In this document: in pieces, positions 46,301 through 58,684 of the stretch
Layout of the letters: every line of letters starts with the position of its first letter
How positions within the stretch are numbered: position 1 is the first letter of the stretch
NCBI GenBank assembly: GCA_020747065.1
Contig: JAGMVK010000004.1
Location: forward strand, 1,612,001 to 1,676,000
Origin: Cadophora sp. MPI-SDFR-AT-0126
Taxonomy: Eukaryota > Ascomycota > Leotiomycetes > Helotiales > Ploettnerulaceae
DNA length: 64,000 nucleotides
Reading direction: 5' to 3'
Made by a program: the position numbers and the translations under genes
Notes under the pieces: model-generated
What the model was told of the DNA's origin: nothing
Databases searched by the model: none
The model's input: only the letters and a program-made list of their open reading frames with translations

Positions 46301-49300
46301 ATGCTCTGATCTTCCTCGTACTCGGGGCCACGGAAAGTGTAGTAGCCTGGGTACGAGCCATCCTTGTGACCACAGATGAATGTGAGGCGGCGAATGCGGC
46401 GGGCCAAGAGTTCTTCCTTGTACTCCTTGACGATAAGGTTGATTCTGGCAATGGTCTCGTTGTCATCCAGACTCTCAGAATCTCTCACAGCAACATTACA
46501 GACGGCGGTGAGTTCATCCTCGGTGGCGATTGGTGGCAGAGTCTTACGCTTGCCGTTCAGATCTGGCATCAATCCACTTACAGCCGACTTCTTAGCCTTG
46601 CCGGCGCTTGGGAATACCTCCAAGGCGCGCAAGAGATACTCTTCAGCCTCATCCAGATATTGCACTGGAACAATGACACCCTTTCTAGTTGGCTCATTAT
46701 CTGTCTTGTTGACGAGGTAAGACATGTCGCTGATGGAGCTGACACGCTTGAATGGATTGCCACTTTCGTATGATGGGGTCGCTGGGGTGGAAGGAGCCGA
46801 CGATTGGATGGGCATGCCAAATTCCGAAGCACCAACCTTTCGCAGAACAAAGTCCCAAGAAACGATGAATGGGGGCTCAGCCGAATCATTGTGGTACTCG
46901 ATCTTCTTCAGCGAGTAAGCACGGTAAGCTCGTCTGATGTAGACTTCAAGAGCAGCGAGCGAAACCCAAGGGTCCTGGTAACCGAAGAAGATGGGCAGGA
47001 CGTCAAAGACAGTGTATTTGGAGTCAACGACTTCCTTGAGAACCTCAAGATCAGGCTCCCGGTGCTCCCATCCAGTCTCACCATATCGTGACTCGACAAC
47101 TGATGATCGGAGAATGTGCTCCATTTGAGCGGCACGCTCTTCCAAAGATGGCATGGCACATTGGATGAGAAGCTCACGGGCCTTGAGCGCAACCTTTGCG
47201 GTCTGCCTGCTCTCAAGCTCGATAAGTTTTCGAAGAGCTGGGCGGAAGTATTTGGCAACATTGCCTGCGCTTGGCTTGTTGGGCTTATACTCATCGAGGA
47301 TGGCGAGTATCAAGTTGTTCTTAGCGCCAATTCTGCTGTGGGAAAGGACGATTTGGACAACCTTGAGGCTGTCATCCTTGTTCTCATCTCTGAGCTTCAA
47401 GATAACCTCTTCGTCGCGAGATTGGCGTCCAGAGAACAGCTTCTCAACTGATACATATTGTTCCAGGAGGCCAGAAAACACGTCAAACTCGTGAACCTTT
47501 TGACCCTCGGCATATCTGTCGAGCACCTCAGTCAAAGGCAGAAGAGTGGTCTTCAAAGTCTCAACATCGCTGGGAGCAACGTTCTCCTCTAAGAATTTTG
47601 TGAATGCCTTGGCCAAGTTCTTGGCTGGGAACTCGCCCTTGCGAGCGCGTGCACGATCGACGATTTGGGTGAAGGTGGCATCGAGACGCTGGGGCATTCT
47701 TGCGTGGAGAGCTGAAAATTGAGCGTTCCACTCGCCATATGGCAAATCTGGGTCACGGAGGACCTCGATGAGCTCCTTGAGGGTGGAGGCCATGATGACT
47801 TGGTTGTCGAAGCCGTTGAGGATATTTGCAAGCACGCTGTGGAGGAGGAGGAATCTTTGGGCGGGCTTGGTGCCAACGACTTGTGGTGGTCCGAGATCTG
47901 GGAGGTGGCCAAGGAAAGGCTGGGCAGACTGAACTCTTGAGGGGTCATCAAGAGCAAGTATACCAATAATGTCACCAGCCTCCAATGTTGCTCCTGGCTG
48001 CTTGATGAATTGAACAATACCATCTTCCCCAGCAATGAGAGGCATGTACATCTTCATGACCTCGACTTCAGCGAATGCTTGACCGGCCTTGATGTGCTCT
48101 CCATTGTCGACTGTGAACTTGACGAGCTTTCCCGGAGAAGGAGTTCGGAGTTGTGTTGGATCGTTCTCTTGCTCGAGTAAGCAAGTCTTGCTGTCAACAC
48201 TCAAGCGAGTGGCTCCAACTTCCTCCTTCCAATACAAGTTATGACTTCTGCCGTTGAGGAGAACCAAAAGACCTCCGTCACTCAAGGCACGAACGCCGAC
48301 TGAGCATTTCGAGCCGTTGATGAAAAGGTGGTAGCTGTCCAAACTCGACCGGGTGGCAGTGAACTTGTATCTGTGGCCATCGTAAATGAAGTCGATGGGG
48401 AAGACAGTCTTCAGGATGTCCTTGGCTGGAACCTGACCCTTCTCCAAACTATTTCTGTACTCGGTGATGCAGGCCTCGCTCGCGATGTGGGCTTTGCAAA
48501 CGGCACCGCAAACAACTGCGAGCATAGGATCTGGTCGCTCAGCAGTCAACTTGTTCGAGATCAGCTCGTCGAGCCACCCTGTGGTAATTGTGTTGCCTTC
48601 AAATGCAGGGGTCTCCAGAAGCTTGATCAAGTACTCAACGGTGGTTCGGAAATCACCACGAATGCTCAATTCCTTCAAAGCGACAACCATGTGCTTTCTG
48701 GATGCCGATCTGTTCTCGCCATAGGCGAAAATGTGACCGAACTGACTGTCAGAGAAACTATGAATGCCACCAGCAGTTCCAACGGAGAAATAACCCCATA
48801 CGTTGGAGCTACTTCTGAAGTTCAACTCGTGCATGGTACCGCTCGAAGGCTTGAAGCCCTCTCCTGGATCTTCGGATGTGATACGGCACGCAGTGGTGTG
48901 ACCCTTTGGTTTTGGGCGGCGCTGGGTAAGAGAGCTGTTCTCTTTGGAGAAGTCAAAGTCGATCTCGCTTGAGGTTTGGGGATCCGCTCCGTACAATAAT
49001 CTGATGTCGCGAATTCTGTGCAGAGGAAGACCCATCGCAATTTGGAGTTGCGCAGCAGGGAGATTGACACCACTAACCATTTCGGTCGTTGGATGCTCGA
49101 CTTGCAATCTGGGGTTGAGTTCCAAGAAGTAGAATTTGTCGTCGGAGTGCGAGTAGAGGTACTCAACGGTACCAGCCGAAACGTAACCCACGAGACGACC
49201 GAGACGAACAGCAGCTTTCTCCATTGCCTGGAAAGTCTCAGGCTTTGCGATTGTGACTGGTGCTTCTTCGATAATCTTTTGATGTCTGCGCTGGACGGAG

Positions 49301-50375
49301 CAATCTCTGCCGAAGAGCGAAATATTGTTTCCGTACTCATCGGCCAGCAGTTGGACCTCCAAATGTCTGGCATTTCCGGCCAGCTTCATGATGAAAATGG
49401 GAGATCCGGGGATTTCGCTGGCGGCAGCTTTGTAAAGGGCCTCAAATCCTTGCTCGGTTTCCGCCTTTCGGATACCCTTGCCACCACCACCTTCAGAGGC
49501 CTTGATCATGACGGGGAAGCCAATCTGCTTCGCCTTCTCAAGACCTTCCTGCCATGACTGAACGCAGCCCTTCATGTAAATGGCATCCTCGACTGTGACA
49601 ATGCCATCCTCGGCGACATCTACCTGGTCAACACCAGTTCCCGACCATGGTATGCAAGGAACCTTGGCGTGCTGTGCGACAATCGTAGAGGAAATCTTGT
49701 CACCGAGCGATCGCATTGCAGAGCCAGGAGGACCAATAAAGACGATCTTTTTCGGTGAAGCTGCTAATGATTCTGGCAGTTTTGGATTCTCCGAAGCGTG
49801 GCCCCTATTTAGGAATCAGTAAGTCAATCCCTCACTAGAAATCGCGAAAACACCTACCATCCAGCCCAGACTGCGTGAACATTCATACGCTCAGCAACAT
49901 CCACAATCAACTCCACATTTGCGTAGTTGTTGTTATTTGTTCCTCCGGGAACTTCGACATATTGGTCTGCCATCCTGATATAATCTGCGTTGGCCTGCAG
50001 ATCTTCTGGTGTAGCCATGACTGTGAATTGGATAGCCCTTTCGTCGCCGAAAGTCTCGTAGGCCCATTTTCGTACGGATCGAATCTCCTTAACTGCAGCA
50101 ATACCGTTATTGGCAATCAAAACCTGTGCAATTGGTCAGTTGGGCCATTGGTAGTTTTGTCCGGCTGGAATACGCACGTTGGTAATGACTGTGTGGCCAT
50201 CGTGAGCTGCCACGAAGTCCTTCACAGGACCCGGAGCAGCGTTTTCCAACTTGTTTCCACCGATAAAGTGGTCTGCCAGTTTGTGTTTGGCCGCATATGA
50301 AGTCGAGCCATTCATGACTGGGACAATGCCGTTTGTGGCCTTGACACCATTCGCTTTGCCATTGACTGCCGCCAT
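43330..50375 (-). CDS. ACC1: Acetyl-CoA carboxylase, eukaryotic multidomain (biotin carboxylase-BCCP-CT)
   Basis: Five exons: 50178-50375, 49858-50123, 44937-49804, 44091-44890 and 43330-44043; introns 54, 53, 46 and 47 nt, joining to 2281 aa. Biotin carboxylase: [19 protein letters not shown]-grasp loop [14 protein letters not shown] (about 256-269), [25 protein letters not shown] with biotinyl-lysine Lys739. The central region holds [10 protein letters not shown], matching the yeast Snf1 phosphosite context, with Ser1178 as likely target. The carboxyltransferase halves include [23 protein letters not shown] and [14 protein letters not shown] near the C-terminus. The enzyme makes malonyl-CoA for fatty-acid synthesis in the cytosol, is essential in most fungi, and is the rate-setting step. 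It is inhibited when Snf1/AMPK is active. The start at 50375 gives a normal short N-terminal tail. All key residues seen are intact. Confidence 0.97.
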
Positions 50376-50709
50376 TGTGCAGGAATCAATGCTCGTGGAG
50401 GACGAGCGGACAGAGTGAGGTCGCCAGTGGTAATGCGAGTATGTGCTGTATCCCGAAATTGTACAAAGTAAATTGCTTGCTTGGCCGTGAGGTTATATCT
50501 ATGCCTCTCGAGAATAGGATTCGGGGCTGAGAAGTTGGTGGTCGTTCAAAGTCGCCGAATCTGCAACGGGGCGCCGAATTAGAAACCTCGACGAGAGGAG
50601 GCTGTGGGGGTATCAACGACAAGAGACAGAATTGAAAGTTACGGGAGGAAGCAAAGTACTCGGGAGGATGGAAGAGAGAGAATGAAGAATCTCTTCAGTG
50701 AGTGAGGAA

Positions 50710-50725
50710 GGGAGGGAGGGAGGGA
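50710..50725 (+). repeat. Tetranucleotide repeat (GGGA)4
   Basis: Four perfect GGGA units plus partial flanking units (CCCT on the ACC1 sense strand), about 340 bases upstream of the ACC1 start. Confidence 0.8.
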
Positions 50726-51166
50726 GGAGGAGTCTGAACTGTAGTTGTACACAGAAGAAGGTTGAGTTGTGATGTGGAGGTGGGTTTATGAAATAATAAT
50801 TCGTTTCGATGGTCCCTTCCCATCCCTCTCCGTTCCAGCTGTCCGTTCTCTGTCTCCCTCCCTCCCTGGGCCACCCACGTCTCACCCTTACTCCTAGCCT
50901 TGCACACTCGCCTACTCGCCTACCGAACCTTGAGCTTCCCAAGCTCTTTGCTCTCTCCGCTTTCCTCAACAGCCACTGCTGGCCGGCTTCCAATTCGGTG
51001 AGCGACCCAACGAAACTCCAGTCGCCCATGCCCGATACGGCGTAGGCTGGGTGCTCACTGCTCTCCAACAAATTGAAGACAGAGACAATCTTAGACATCC
51101 TTTGTCAATCTTAATCTGCACAAGTCCCCAGCAAAAACATTTAATTATGCAGCTATCTGCTCCAGA

Positions 51167-51186
51167 ACATACATACATACATACAT
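51167..51186 (+). repeat. Tetranucleotide microsatellite (ACAT)5
   Basis: Five perfect tandem ACAT units in the ACC1 upstream region. Confidence 0.85.
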
Positions 51187-52986
51187 TACTTGCATTACAA
51201 GATCTCGTCGAAAAACCGACGGACGGACGAAGTCGGATCGATTGAAGCCATCGATACTTATTCATCTGCATCCGTCTTTCCTCCCTCCCTCACTTGTTGA
51301 GCCTGAAAGTCCGTCCGTTGGTACAGTAGATGCAGATGCACCACCACAACACAGGCCCCGGGCTATTCTAATCGCTGGACTCCCTGCTCTCCCCTCCCGT
51401 CCCTGCACTGTCTGACCTGCACGCCAGATCGCACGCACGTACGTACGCACTCACTTCTTTCTCACTGGCCGGACTCTATGACGCAGGTTGTCTGCACAAT
51501 CCCAGTCTCTGCCGACATCCCAAAGTGTGGCGGCTTCCATTCCGCCTCAAGGAACTTCCCCAACATGTCGGGATAGGACAAGATGCGCTCCACTCTTGCC
51601 CGAATGCTGAGATCCACCATTTCTCACTACTTACCTCCCACATCCGAACCTTTTGTCTTCAACCTTCTCCAACTTGTTCTTCCAACTTTGGTTCTTCACT
51701 CCATTCATCCGGAGCACTTTATGCTTCTTTCTTCGGCCTAATCGAGAAGTTTGTCCGAGAGTAAAAGGATTGTCATTGTCCCACTTCAGCTTGCACCAAA
51801 GAAAACACGGTCAGTGTACCAGCCACTACTAGGTGACCGTCCAGTGCACAAGGTAAGTATTGTACGTCAAATCTACAAAATGTCTAAATGGTATCGGAAT
51901 TTCGGCCACTACACATTTCCTTCCTCATTCCTAACCAGATATCGATCACAGTGCATGCAGAATGCCAGTCGGTCTATCTGCATTCCATAGTGCAACATTG
52001 TCTCTAGTTGTCAACGTATCGGGCTTCAAGACCAGTCCAACGCAGAGCCGAGCGCCAACTTGTCAATTTTATATGGGCAGAGTACTATGTAGGTACGGTG
52101 TGGTACGGACTGTTTACGGAGGTCCGGCTGAGCTCATCACTCATCTGATCCTCCTTCGCTTCGGCGGCTTCTTGTGGTCTGCATGTACAAGCCTCATCCA
52201 TCCCAAATTCTCACCAGGGCTTCTAAAAACAGCTCAGCCTTCTGTGCCACAATTTTCCCCATTTGAGATTTTTGTAATCAGCCAGTTCTTCATCGTGTAC
52301 CTAGCTTGATTTCTACATGCCCCTTCAACTAAATCTGTATGACTTCTCATGTCGCCTTTTGGCCCCCAGGCAGGCGGGCGGCGGGCACTTTACGAAGTTA
52401 GCAGTGCAGTGCAGCACCAGCCTCGCTTCAGTCTTCGGCTTCTTATCAACACTAGGAGTTCGTTGATGATCAGAAGTCTAAGATCGCACTTCCTCAACTT
52501 TGCCCGCTAAGGACTGCATGATAGAGTTGAAACGGAAATTCACGATGCTAAGGTGAGAAATTTGCTTTGGAAGTGGAGTCTGAGGAGATAGGTTCATTTG
52601 AGATGAAAGTATCTAAAGGCTTCATCACTTATTCAATCAAAACAATCAAATCACAACTCACGACCCGAATCTCTTCATCAAAAAATCTCTTCGTTCAGAA
52701 TTAGCTTAATTCTAATTATCATTCAAGCAAACAGCCCAGCTAACCCAGTCATACAAATAATGAAGTGGCAGCCCTCCCATTCTCATCATTCCATCCTCCC
52801 TCTTTTCTACAAATGCAATGCACCTAAAAAGCTCGCAATGCATGGTATTTACGTTGTAGAAACGACAAAACGCCAGTTGCACCAATGCTCAAACCACGAA
52901 TAAACATCCCACCACCGTCATAACTTCGTATACAAGTCGTGTGCAGTGCAAGCAACGGATCCAGCGTACAGCCAGTCCTTGTCATC

Positions 52987-54861
52987 TCAGTATGTCTCTC
53001 CTACGCCAGAAAGCTTCCTGGGTCGGCCAGGAGGCTTCATGCCACTTTCTGCCTTGTCTGCGTCTTTTGAAGCTTGTCCTCCGCTGGCCGTCCTCCTAGG
53101 CAACGCTGTCATGCCTAGTGGACCGCTTTTTCGTCTTGCTAGTCCTGGTGGGCCAGGAATGGCACTGCTTTCTACGTCCCCTTTGCCATATGTATTCCTT
53201 CGGCTAGGGGTTGCAAAATCCAGTTCTCGAGATTCGTCAAGATCAATATGTGAGACGCTCTGCGAGTGGCCATGACCGTGAGATGCTCCATAATTGCCGC
53301 CAATGCTAGATCTTGGTCGCCGAGATTCGGCAATCGAGGACTGGGAGTAGTGTCCCAGTGGTGTGCGAGCCCCTGACATCGACGTACGGCTCACAGGACG
53401 TGCAATTTCGGTCCGGCTCACAGGGCGATCTGGCCGAACGAAGCTAGTAGTACTCGCTCGGCTGCTGGGCCTACTGTCGCTGCTCTCGCGGTTCGGGAGT
53501 GGCCCGAAAGACAATCTGCTGATGCCCGATGTAGATAACCTTGCAACGTGCTTTGTTGACGACTGTGGCGTATCCTCTGGTGCTATAGACGAATTGCTTA
53601 TCGTGCTTCCGCCAGTCCGTTTCCTGCTTCTTATCGTGACACTAGAAGGCATATAATTCTGCCCCAACGCCGACCCATTTCGAGGAGACGCTTGCGGCGG
53701 AGTATTGACAGGCGCAGGCAGTTTGGATCTCGCAGAATGTACACGCTGCTCCAGCCTCTGCATCTGTGCTGTAAGGCTTCGAATGTGTGTGAGGGATGTT
53801 GAATTGGGCAGGCCACGGGTCGCTGGGGCCTTGGTTTTGGCATTTCTTATAACAGCAGGAGTCGCATTTCTCATGCGGGTGGAACTAGGTGGTGCCGAAG
53901 GTAGAGGCCTTCTGGAGCTTCGCAAATTACCTGATGGATATCGTGCTGAAGGTTTTGGCGTAGTGCTCGAGTCGCCAGACGGGAGCTTCATCTTGCTCTT
54001 CGGCGGATTCATAGGAGTCTTGAGCATTCGTTTCGCTGAACCAGAAGCGTCTGAAATAGGTGGGGACGGAGGGGTGGGTGCGTCGGATACTGTATCGGTC
54101 GTTGAAATCGATTTTGTATCCGGGGGAGTCGTGATCATCGGCGAAGAGGCAGTAGATGTTGGAGAATCTCCCAGAGAAGGGGAGTTTGGTGCTGTGATGT
54201 CGGTGGCGATATTGGGAACATGTCGTTTTCGGAGCTTGTCTTGCATTATCTCTGCTTCGATCCTGAGATCCGCGAGCTCATCTCGTAGGCGCTGGGTTTC
54301 GATCCGCAGGTTTTCTCTTTCCTGCTCCCCAACCTTGATCTCTTCCTCCATCATGACGGCTCTTTCGATTGCAACGTTGTACTTCGACTCCAGATCCTCC
54401 AGTGATGATGAAGTATTCCGTGCCTGCCTTTCAAAATCGTCATTTTGAACTTCGATGTCGCGTAACCTTAGCTGTAGTGTTCGATTTGTATCTCGAAGTG
54501 TTGTTATCTCCTTCTGGAGAGTGTTCTGCGCTGTGTTCGCCTCGGTTTTGGATTGCTTGTATTTGGACTGTAAGGTAATGTTAGATCGAAGACGGGCAAC
54601 GGCGCATCAACGAGAATTATAGAACAAGCATACCTTCCACTCCTCGACCTCAAATCCCAAGCTCTCGGCCTTCTCCTGCAGCACTCGTTCCCTCTTTTCA
54701 GCAGCTTCAACGTCTTTCTCCAGCTCAGCTTCCAGCTCTTGACTGGAAGCCTGGAACTCCGCTAACTCATGTTCGAGTTGTTCATATTGCGATTTATAGT
54801 ATGCGAGCGCGCTCTCTGGGGTCGACAGATCTGTCGGAGGGGACGAAGGTGGCTCATCCAT
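52987..54861 (-). CDS. nudE: NudE/Nde1-like coiled-coil dynein regulator
   Basis: Two exons, 54634-54861 and 52987-54567, around a 66-nt intron (GTATGC...TTACAG); product 602 aa. Residues about 15-195 form a long coiled coil with NudE-typical sequence: [50 protein letters not shown] and [20 protein letters not shown]. The remaining 400 residues are Ser/Pro/Thr/Arg-rich and disordered. A second short helix, [21 protein letters not shown] (about 335-356), is also kept in fungal NudE proteins. Family knowledge: NudE binds NudF/LIS1 through the coiled coil and helps it regulate cytoplasmic dynein in nuclear migration and organelle transport along hyphae. The start is fixed by the conserved first exon. 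I see nothing unusual in the gene. Confidence 0.9.
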
Positions 54862-56152
54862 GGACAGCGATGGTGGTGTTTATCGTGTATTTGCTAGCGG
54901 TGCGCAAGCTGGCATCTGCGAGGTTTCCTAACCTCCAATATACCTCTCGAAAGGTCAAACTTCTCAGACTGCCCCTGAGTACGCTCAGACGGAGTGCCTT
55001 TGTGATCTTGTACTGGTGTAGCGGTGTGCTTGCTTCGAATAAGCTGGTCCGCGCGCTTGATTGTCGTGTTTGGTTGTTCGTGATAGATCGGTCGGCCGTT
55101 GGGTTGGTGTTTGGTGAATGAAGCTGCTGTATATCGGATGTAATGCAATACAATAGCTCTGTTCTCGCACTGTTGTTAGTATCCTGGTATTCCGAATGTC
55201 CCTCGGTGCCGGAGGGTGTTGTCGCTGGTCGTCGTTGTCGTTTGGACGTGGTGTTGATTTAGGGAGGCTATCGTTATTGAGTTCACTCTCTAGCGCAGGG
55301 GTCGGGCCAGATTGGGTCGGTGCAGCAACGAGTACATGTGAAGCGACACTCGATTGGGGGCGCCAACCTTCAACTCGCAATCAATTCCGCCAAACAAGGA
55401 ACTCTCCTGAATAATGCATTCGGTGGCTTCGCATCATCAACTCTACTGGATAAAATCACTCTGTCGGTCACTTACGCGGAAGTGGTTCCAGAACCCAAGT
55501 GCCTGTATGGGTTCATGAATTGGAAGCAGTTCATGCAACAGGGTAAAATGCATCTGCACGCGTGCAGGTGTTTCTCGGTCACGTCCGAACTCAGGGGCGT
55601 TCTGAACAAGTTTTTGCATTATTAGATATATGATTTGTGACGTATCTTTTTGTTGCTGGAACTATCCATTCATCAAGATCAGAACCCAAATGCCCATTCG
55701 TCGGCAAGCAGACGTTCACACCAGAGCCAGTAGCACAAAAGGTGTGTCACGATCCCATGGACTGTCAAATCAACCAAACTCATTCCCCAATTACTACTAA
55801 GGGCTTGATCTGCTTGCAGATTTGTTGCATGATAGTAATCCTCAAGAGTCATCGAAGAGTTAGGATGATCCTGGATGTTGTGAAGTGAGCTGTCATTGAA
55901 ACGAAACATGTGGCTCGGCCTCGCTTCATTATTTTGACCGACAGTAAGAACTCCGATGGATTTCCAAGGATCGCAGGGACACTCTTCAAGACGTATTGGG
56001 TCTTGCCACAAAGTAATCTTGACAAATGGTCGATCTTCTCCAAAGTCTTGAAGCCCAGGTGTGTAATGGAACGATTTAGGGCTAAATGATTATCTCGCTG
56101 AAACTTTAAGACTGCCCGATTCTCTCTCCCTACATTCTTTCAAGTCTATATC
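54862..56152. other. Intergenic region, no gene seen
   Basis: About 1.3 kb between the nudE promoter side and the 3' end of the permease gene. ORFs of 60-130 codons (54985-55380 minus, 55320-55625 plus) show no domain. Confidence 0.4.
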
Positions 56153-58079
56153 TTACAGTGAAGTCTTCTTCTCACTCTTCTCAACCGTCTCCGACTCTAC
56201 CGCATGACTTCCAATACCCGTCACGCCCTCAATATGGATCTCCGGACCCGAGAACTGCTTCTTCGCTGTTGTGAACCATGTCAGGGCAGCAATGAACATG
56301 ATTACTCCAACGGCCGCAGAAGTGTAATTCATATTCTCACTGGTGACCGGATACACCGACGGGAAGTTGAACGTGATACACGCAAAGAGCAGGTAAGCAA
56401 GGCCGATAGCGTTCAATGTCAAAGACACAGCTGGTCTCATGGCCCATGGACCCGAGAGTTGCCTATGGGTTCCACTGAAATAGGAGATCAGGCGGACTAG
56501 CAGAGGCATGGCGTAGGAAAGGTAAAATCCCTCCGTGCCGATGGCGATGATGGTGTTGAAGCCCGTGACAGTGCCAAAGTATATACTGCAGAATGCCATT
56601 TGGACGAGAGCTCCTAAGGCGATCGCAACGACTGGCATTTGATGCTTAGGCTCGACTCTTCGAATGAATGAGGAGAATGGCAGTCCCTCGTCACGAGCGA
56701 AGGCATATAGAGATCGAGCTCCCTCAGCAAGCAAACCATTGGCGGCACCGATATCGATGACTACCATTAAGGAGGCCAGGAAGCAGGACCCAACGTTGCT
56801 ATGAGTAGAGTCGAAGTAGATCTGAAGAAGCGGGGACATAGTTGGCGTCGAAGCCACCTCGTTGATATCTCCGATGCAAAAGCATACTGCGATCAGGAAG
56901 ATGAACCCAGTGACGGCGCCAAGGTAAACGGATAGGACGATGGCTCTCGGAGCTTGCTTACTAGCATCCTTGATTTCTTCTGTCATGTGGGCCGGGGCAT
57001 CGTCTGTTGGCCAGTCAGTCAACTGGCAACGGCATGTGGTCATCGAGACAGCAACTTACAGCAACACATCCCAAACGCAGGCTGTAAGATACCAATAATT
57101 CCAGCCATCGAAGTACCGAATCCGGTGAAATTCTGGAAGTCCTTGAAGACAAAGGATGGTGATTGTTTATTTTTATTGCAAGCAAGAATCGTGGTGACGG
57201 TGACGATGAAGGCAACGATATTGAATACCAGAAACCCCTTCGACAATTTATCCAAGACTTTCGATCCCCATAGGTTCATGAACGCTGCAAATAAGGTGAC
57301 GGCCCATGCAACTAGAACGGTGTGCCATCTTTCGATCACGTAACTTGGGTTCACCAGATTTGCCTGTCCTAGGATGAAGTTGGCGCAGATGAAGCTGTTC
57401 GTAGCCCCAATCGCAAGAAGACCTGTGTCAACAGTCAGCTATATCTCATTCACTATCGACCATAATACATACCGATAATCATGAACCATCCTGTTAAATA
57501 GGAAAATTGTCTGCGGATACTCTTTGGTGCCAAGATGAACACCCAGCTGTACTGGCCTGGCAACCTCAAGTCAGTTGCAATTCCTGTATGCCTCCCAGAT
57601 TCCATGCATCCACATCAAGCACTCTCCAGAACTGGTTATTTGAGAAGCCGGCTTACCTCCTGCGACAGGATACTCAGAGCACATCTCAGCCATCGAATAT
57701 GCTACACATAATGCAACACAACATATACCCAACCAACCCCAGATCATCACAGGAGGCCCACCGGCATTGACCCCCGTCACGAGAACTCCTCCCAATGCGC
57801 TCCAGCTGCAGGGTCCCGTTAGCATCCCAATTTGCCACGTTTCCCACGTTTTTCGTCGTTGATCGTCGGTGGTACGGAAGCACGACATACCATGTAACTA
57901 TGGAGAACGAGAATCCGATCATGCCAATAAGACCAAAAGAGCGTTTGAGTTCTATACAAAATTGTCAGTGAAGATATTTCTGTGCCAAACTCCGAATGCT
58001 TACCGGGCTGGTAGCCCATGTGTTCCAATGTCGTATCCTCCGCATCTGTAGAGATGGCTTTGGTTTCTGGGTCGGCCAT
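56153..58079 (-). CDS. APC-superfamily amino-acid/GABA/choline-type permease
   Basis: Six exons: 58004-58079, 57891-57951, 57657-57805, 57473-57556, 57060-57422 and 56153-57003; introns 52, 85, 100, 50 and 56 nt. Product 527 aa with about 12 hydrophobic spans. The soluble N-terminus (MADPETKAISTDAEDTT) leads into ELKRSFGLIGMIGFSFSIVTCWSALGG, the usual first span. VAGGQYSWVFILAPKS and FNGFC-type positions (here DAPAHMTEEIKDASKQAPRA) are characteristic of the fungal GABA/choline/amino-acid permease group (Uga4/Hnm1 relatives). It should import an amine or amino acid with protons across the plasma membrane; the exact substrate cannot be read. GATA motifs upstream suggest nitrogen-catabolite control. 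It is divergent from a cysteine hydrolase. Confidence 0.87.
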
Positions 58080-58238
58080 GATGAAGGTTGGGAATAGTAA
58101 TGGATCAAGTTTAATCACAAACCTAATCACAGAACATCAAACAAGAAATATGAGAAGGGATGGAGAGACATGGAAGCATATATAAATGGCTAGCTTTTGA
58201 TTACGATCAGTAGCAGGTCACAAAATTGGAAATCCTAG

Positions 58239-58244
58239 CTTATC
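58239..58244 (-). promoter_or_regulatory. Candidate GATA (AreA-type) site
   Basis: CTTATC on plus, GATAAG on minus, 160 bases upstream of the permease start. It matches HGATAR bound by nitrogen-regulatory GATA factors. Confidence 0.4.
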
Positions 58245-58637
58245 GGGACGGCACAGGGCCTGTGGATTAGCAGCCCGGGGAGCTTGCATGCATGGAAAGC
58301 TTGTACAGGCAAAGTCAAGCATTGGAGTAAGTCATGACGAACTTACCTACCTTAGGCCTAGGTAGGATGCGCCAATTGTACTTCGCAAAATGCTATCCAG
58401 ATGTCAGCTTTATCAATTGAAAATGTACTCATTCCATACAGTAATTCTGCGTGAGCTCAGAACATCTCCCACATACTGGAGAAACGAAGCTTGATGTATG
58501 CTTCGAGCAAGCTCAGAATTTTCAAATAATGAGATATTCTTTCTCATGTTGTTAAGAGAGGAAAACTAAAGCAAGTCGATCCCTCCGAGAGTGGGGTCGA
58601 TCCCAGTAGTGGGACGCTCCCAAGCTCCCGTCTCCTA

Positions 58638-58684
58638 GATAAAGTAGTAAGGCAACAGATATCCTAGCTTATCGTAGCTTTATC
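58638..58684. promoter_or_regulatory. Cluster of three GATA motifs
   Basis: Within 47 bases there are GATAA (58638-58642, plus), CTTATC (58668-58673) and TTTATC (58679-58684, both GATA read on minus). AreA/NreB-type factors favour two or more nearby GATA sites, so this cluster is a reasonable candidate for nitrogen regulation of either flanking gene. Confidence 0.45.

Larger units (their letters stand above)
50376..52986. promoter_or_regulatory. Long upstream region of ACC1
   Basis: About 2.6 kb between the ACC1 start and the 3' end of nudE, both on the minus strand. The first ~700 bases above 50375 are pyrimidine-rich on the ACC1 sense strand with tandem repeats (50710, 51167), as expected for a promoter and long 5' UTR of a highly expressed gene. 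No convincing ORF is present; those at 50613-51098 and 51962-52309 have no domain. Confidence 0.45.

Noticed and set aside
45328..46773. Several long plus-strand ORFs (up to 241 codons) within ACC1.
   Set aside because: Antisense shadows of a long, codon-biased conserved exon; no domain of their own.
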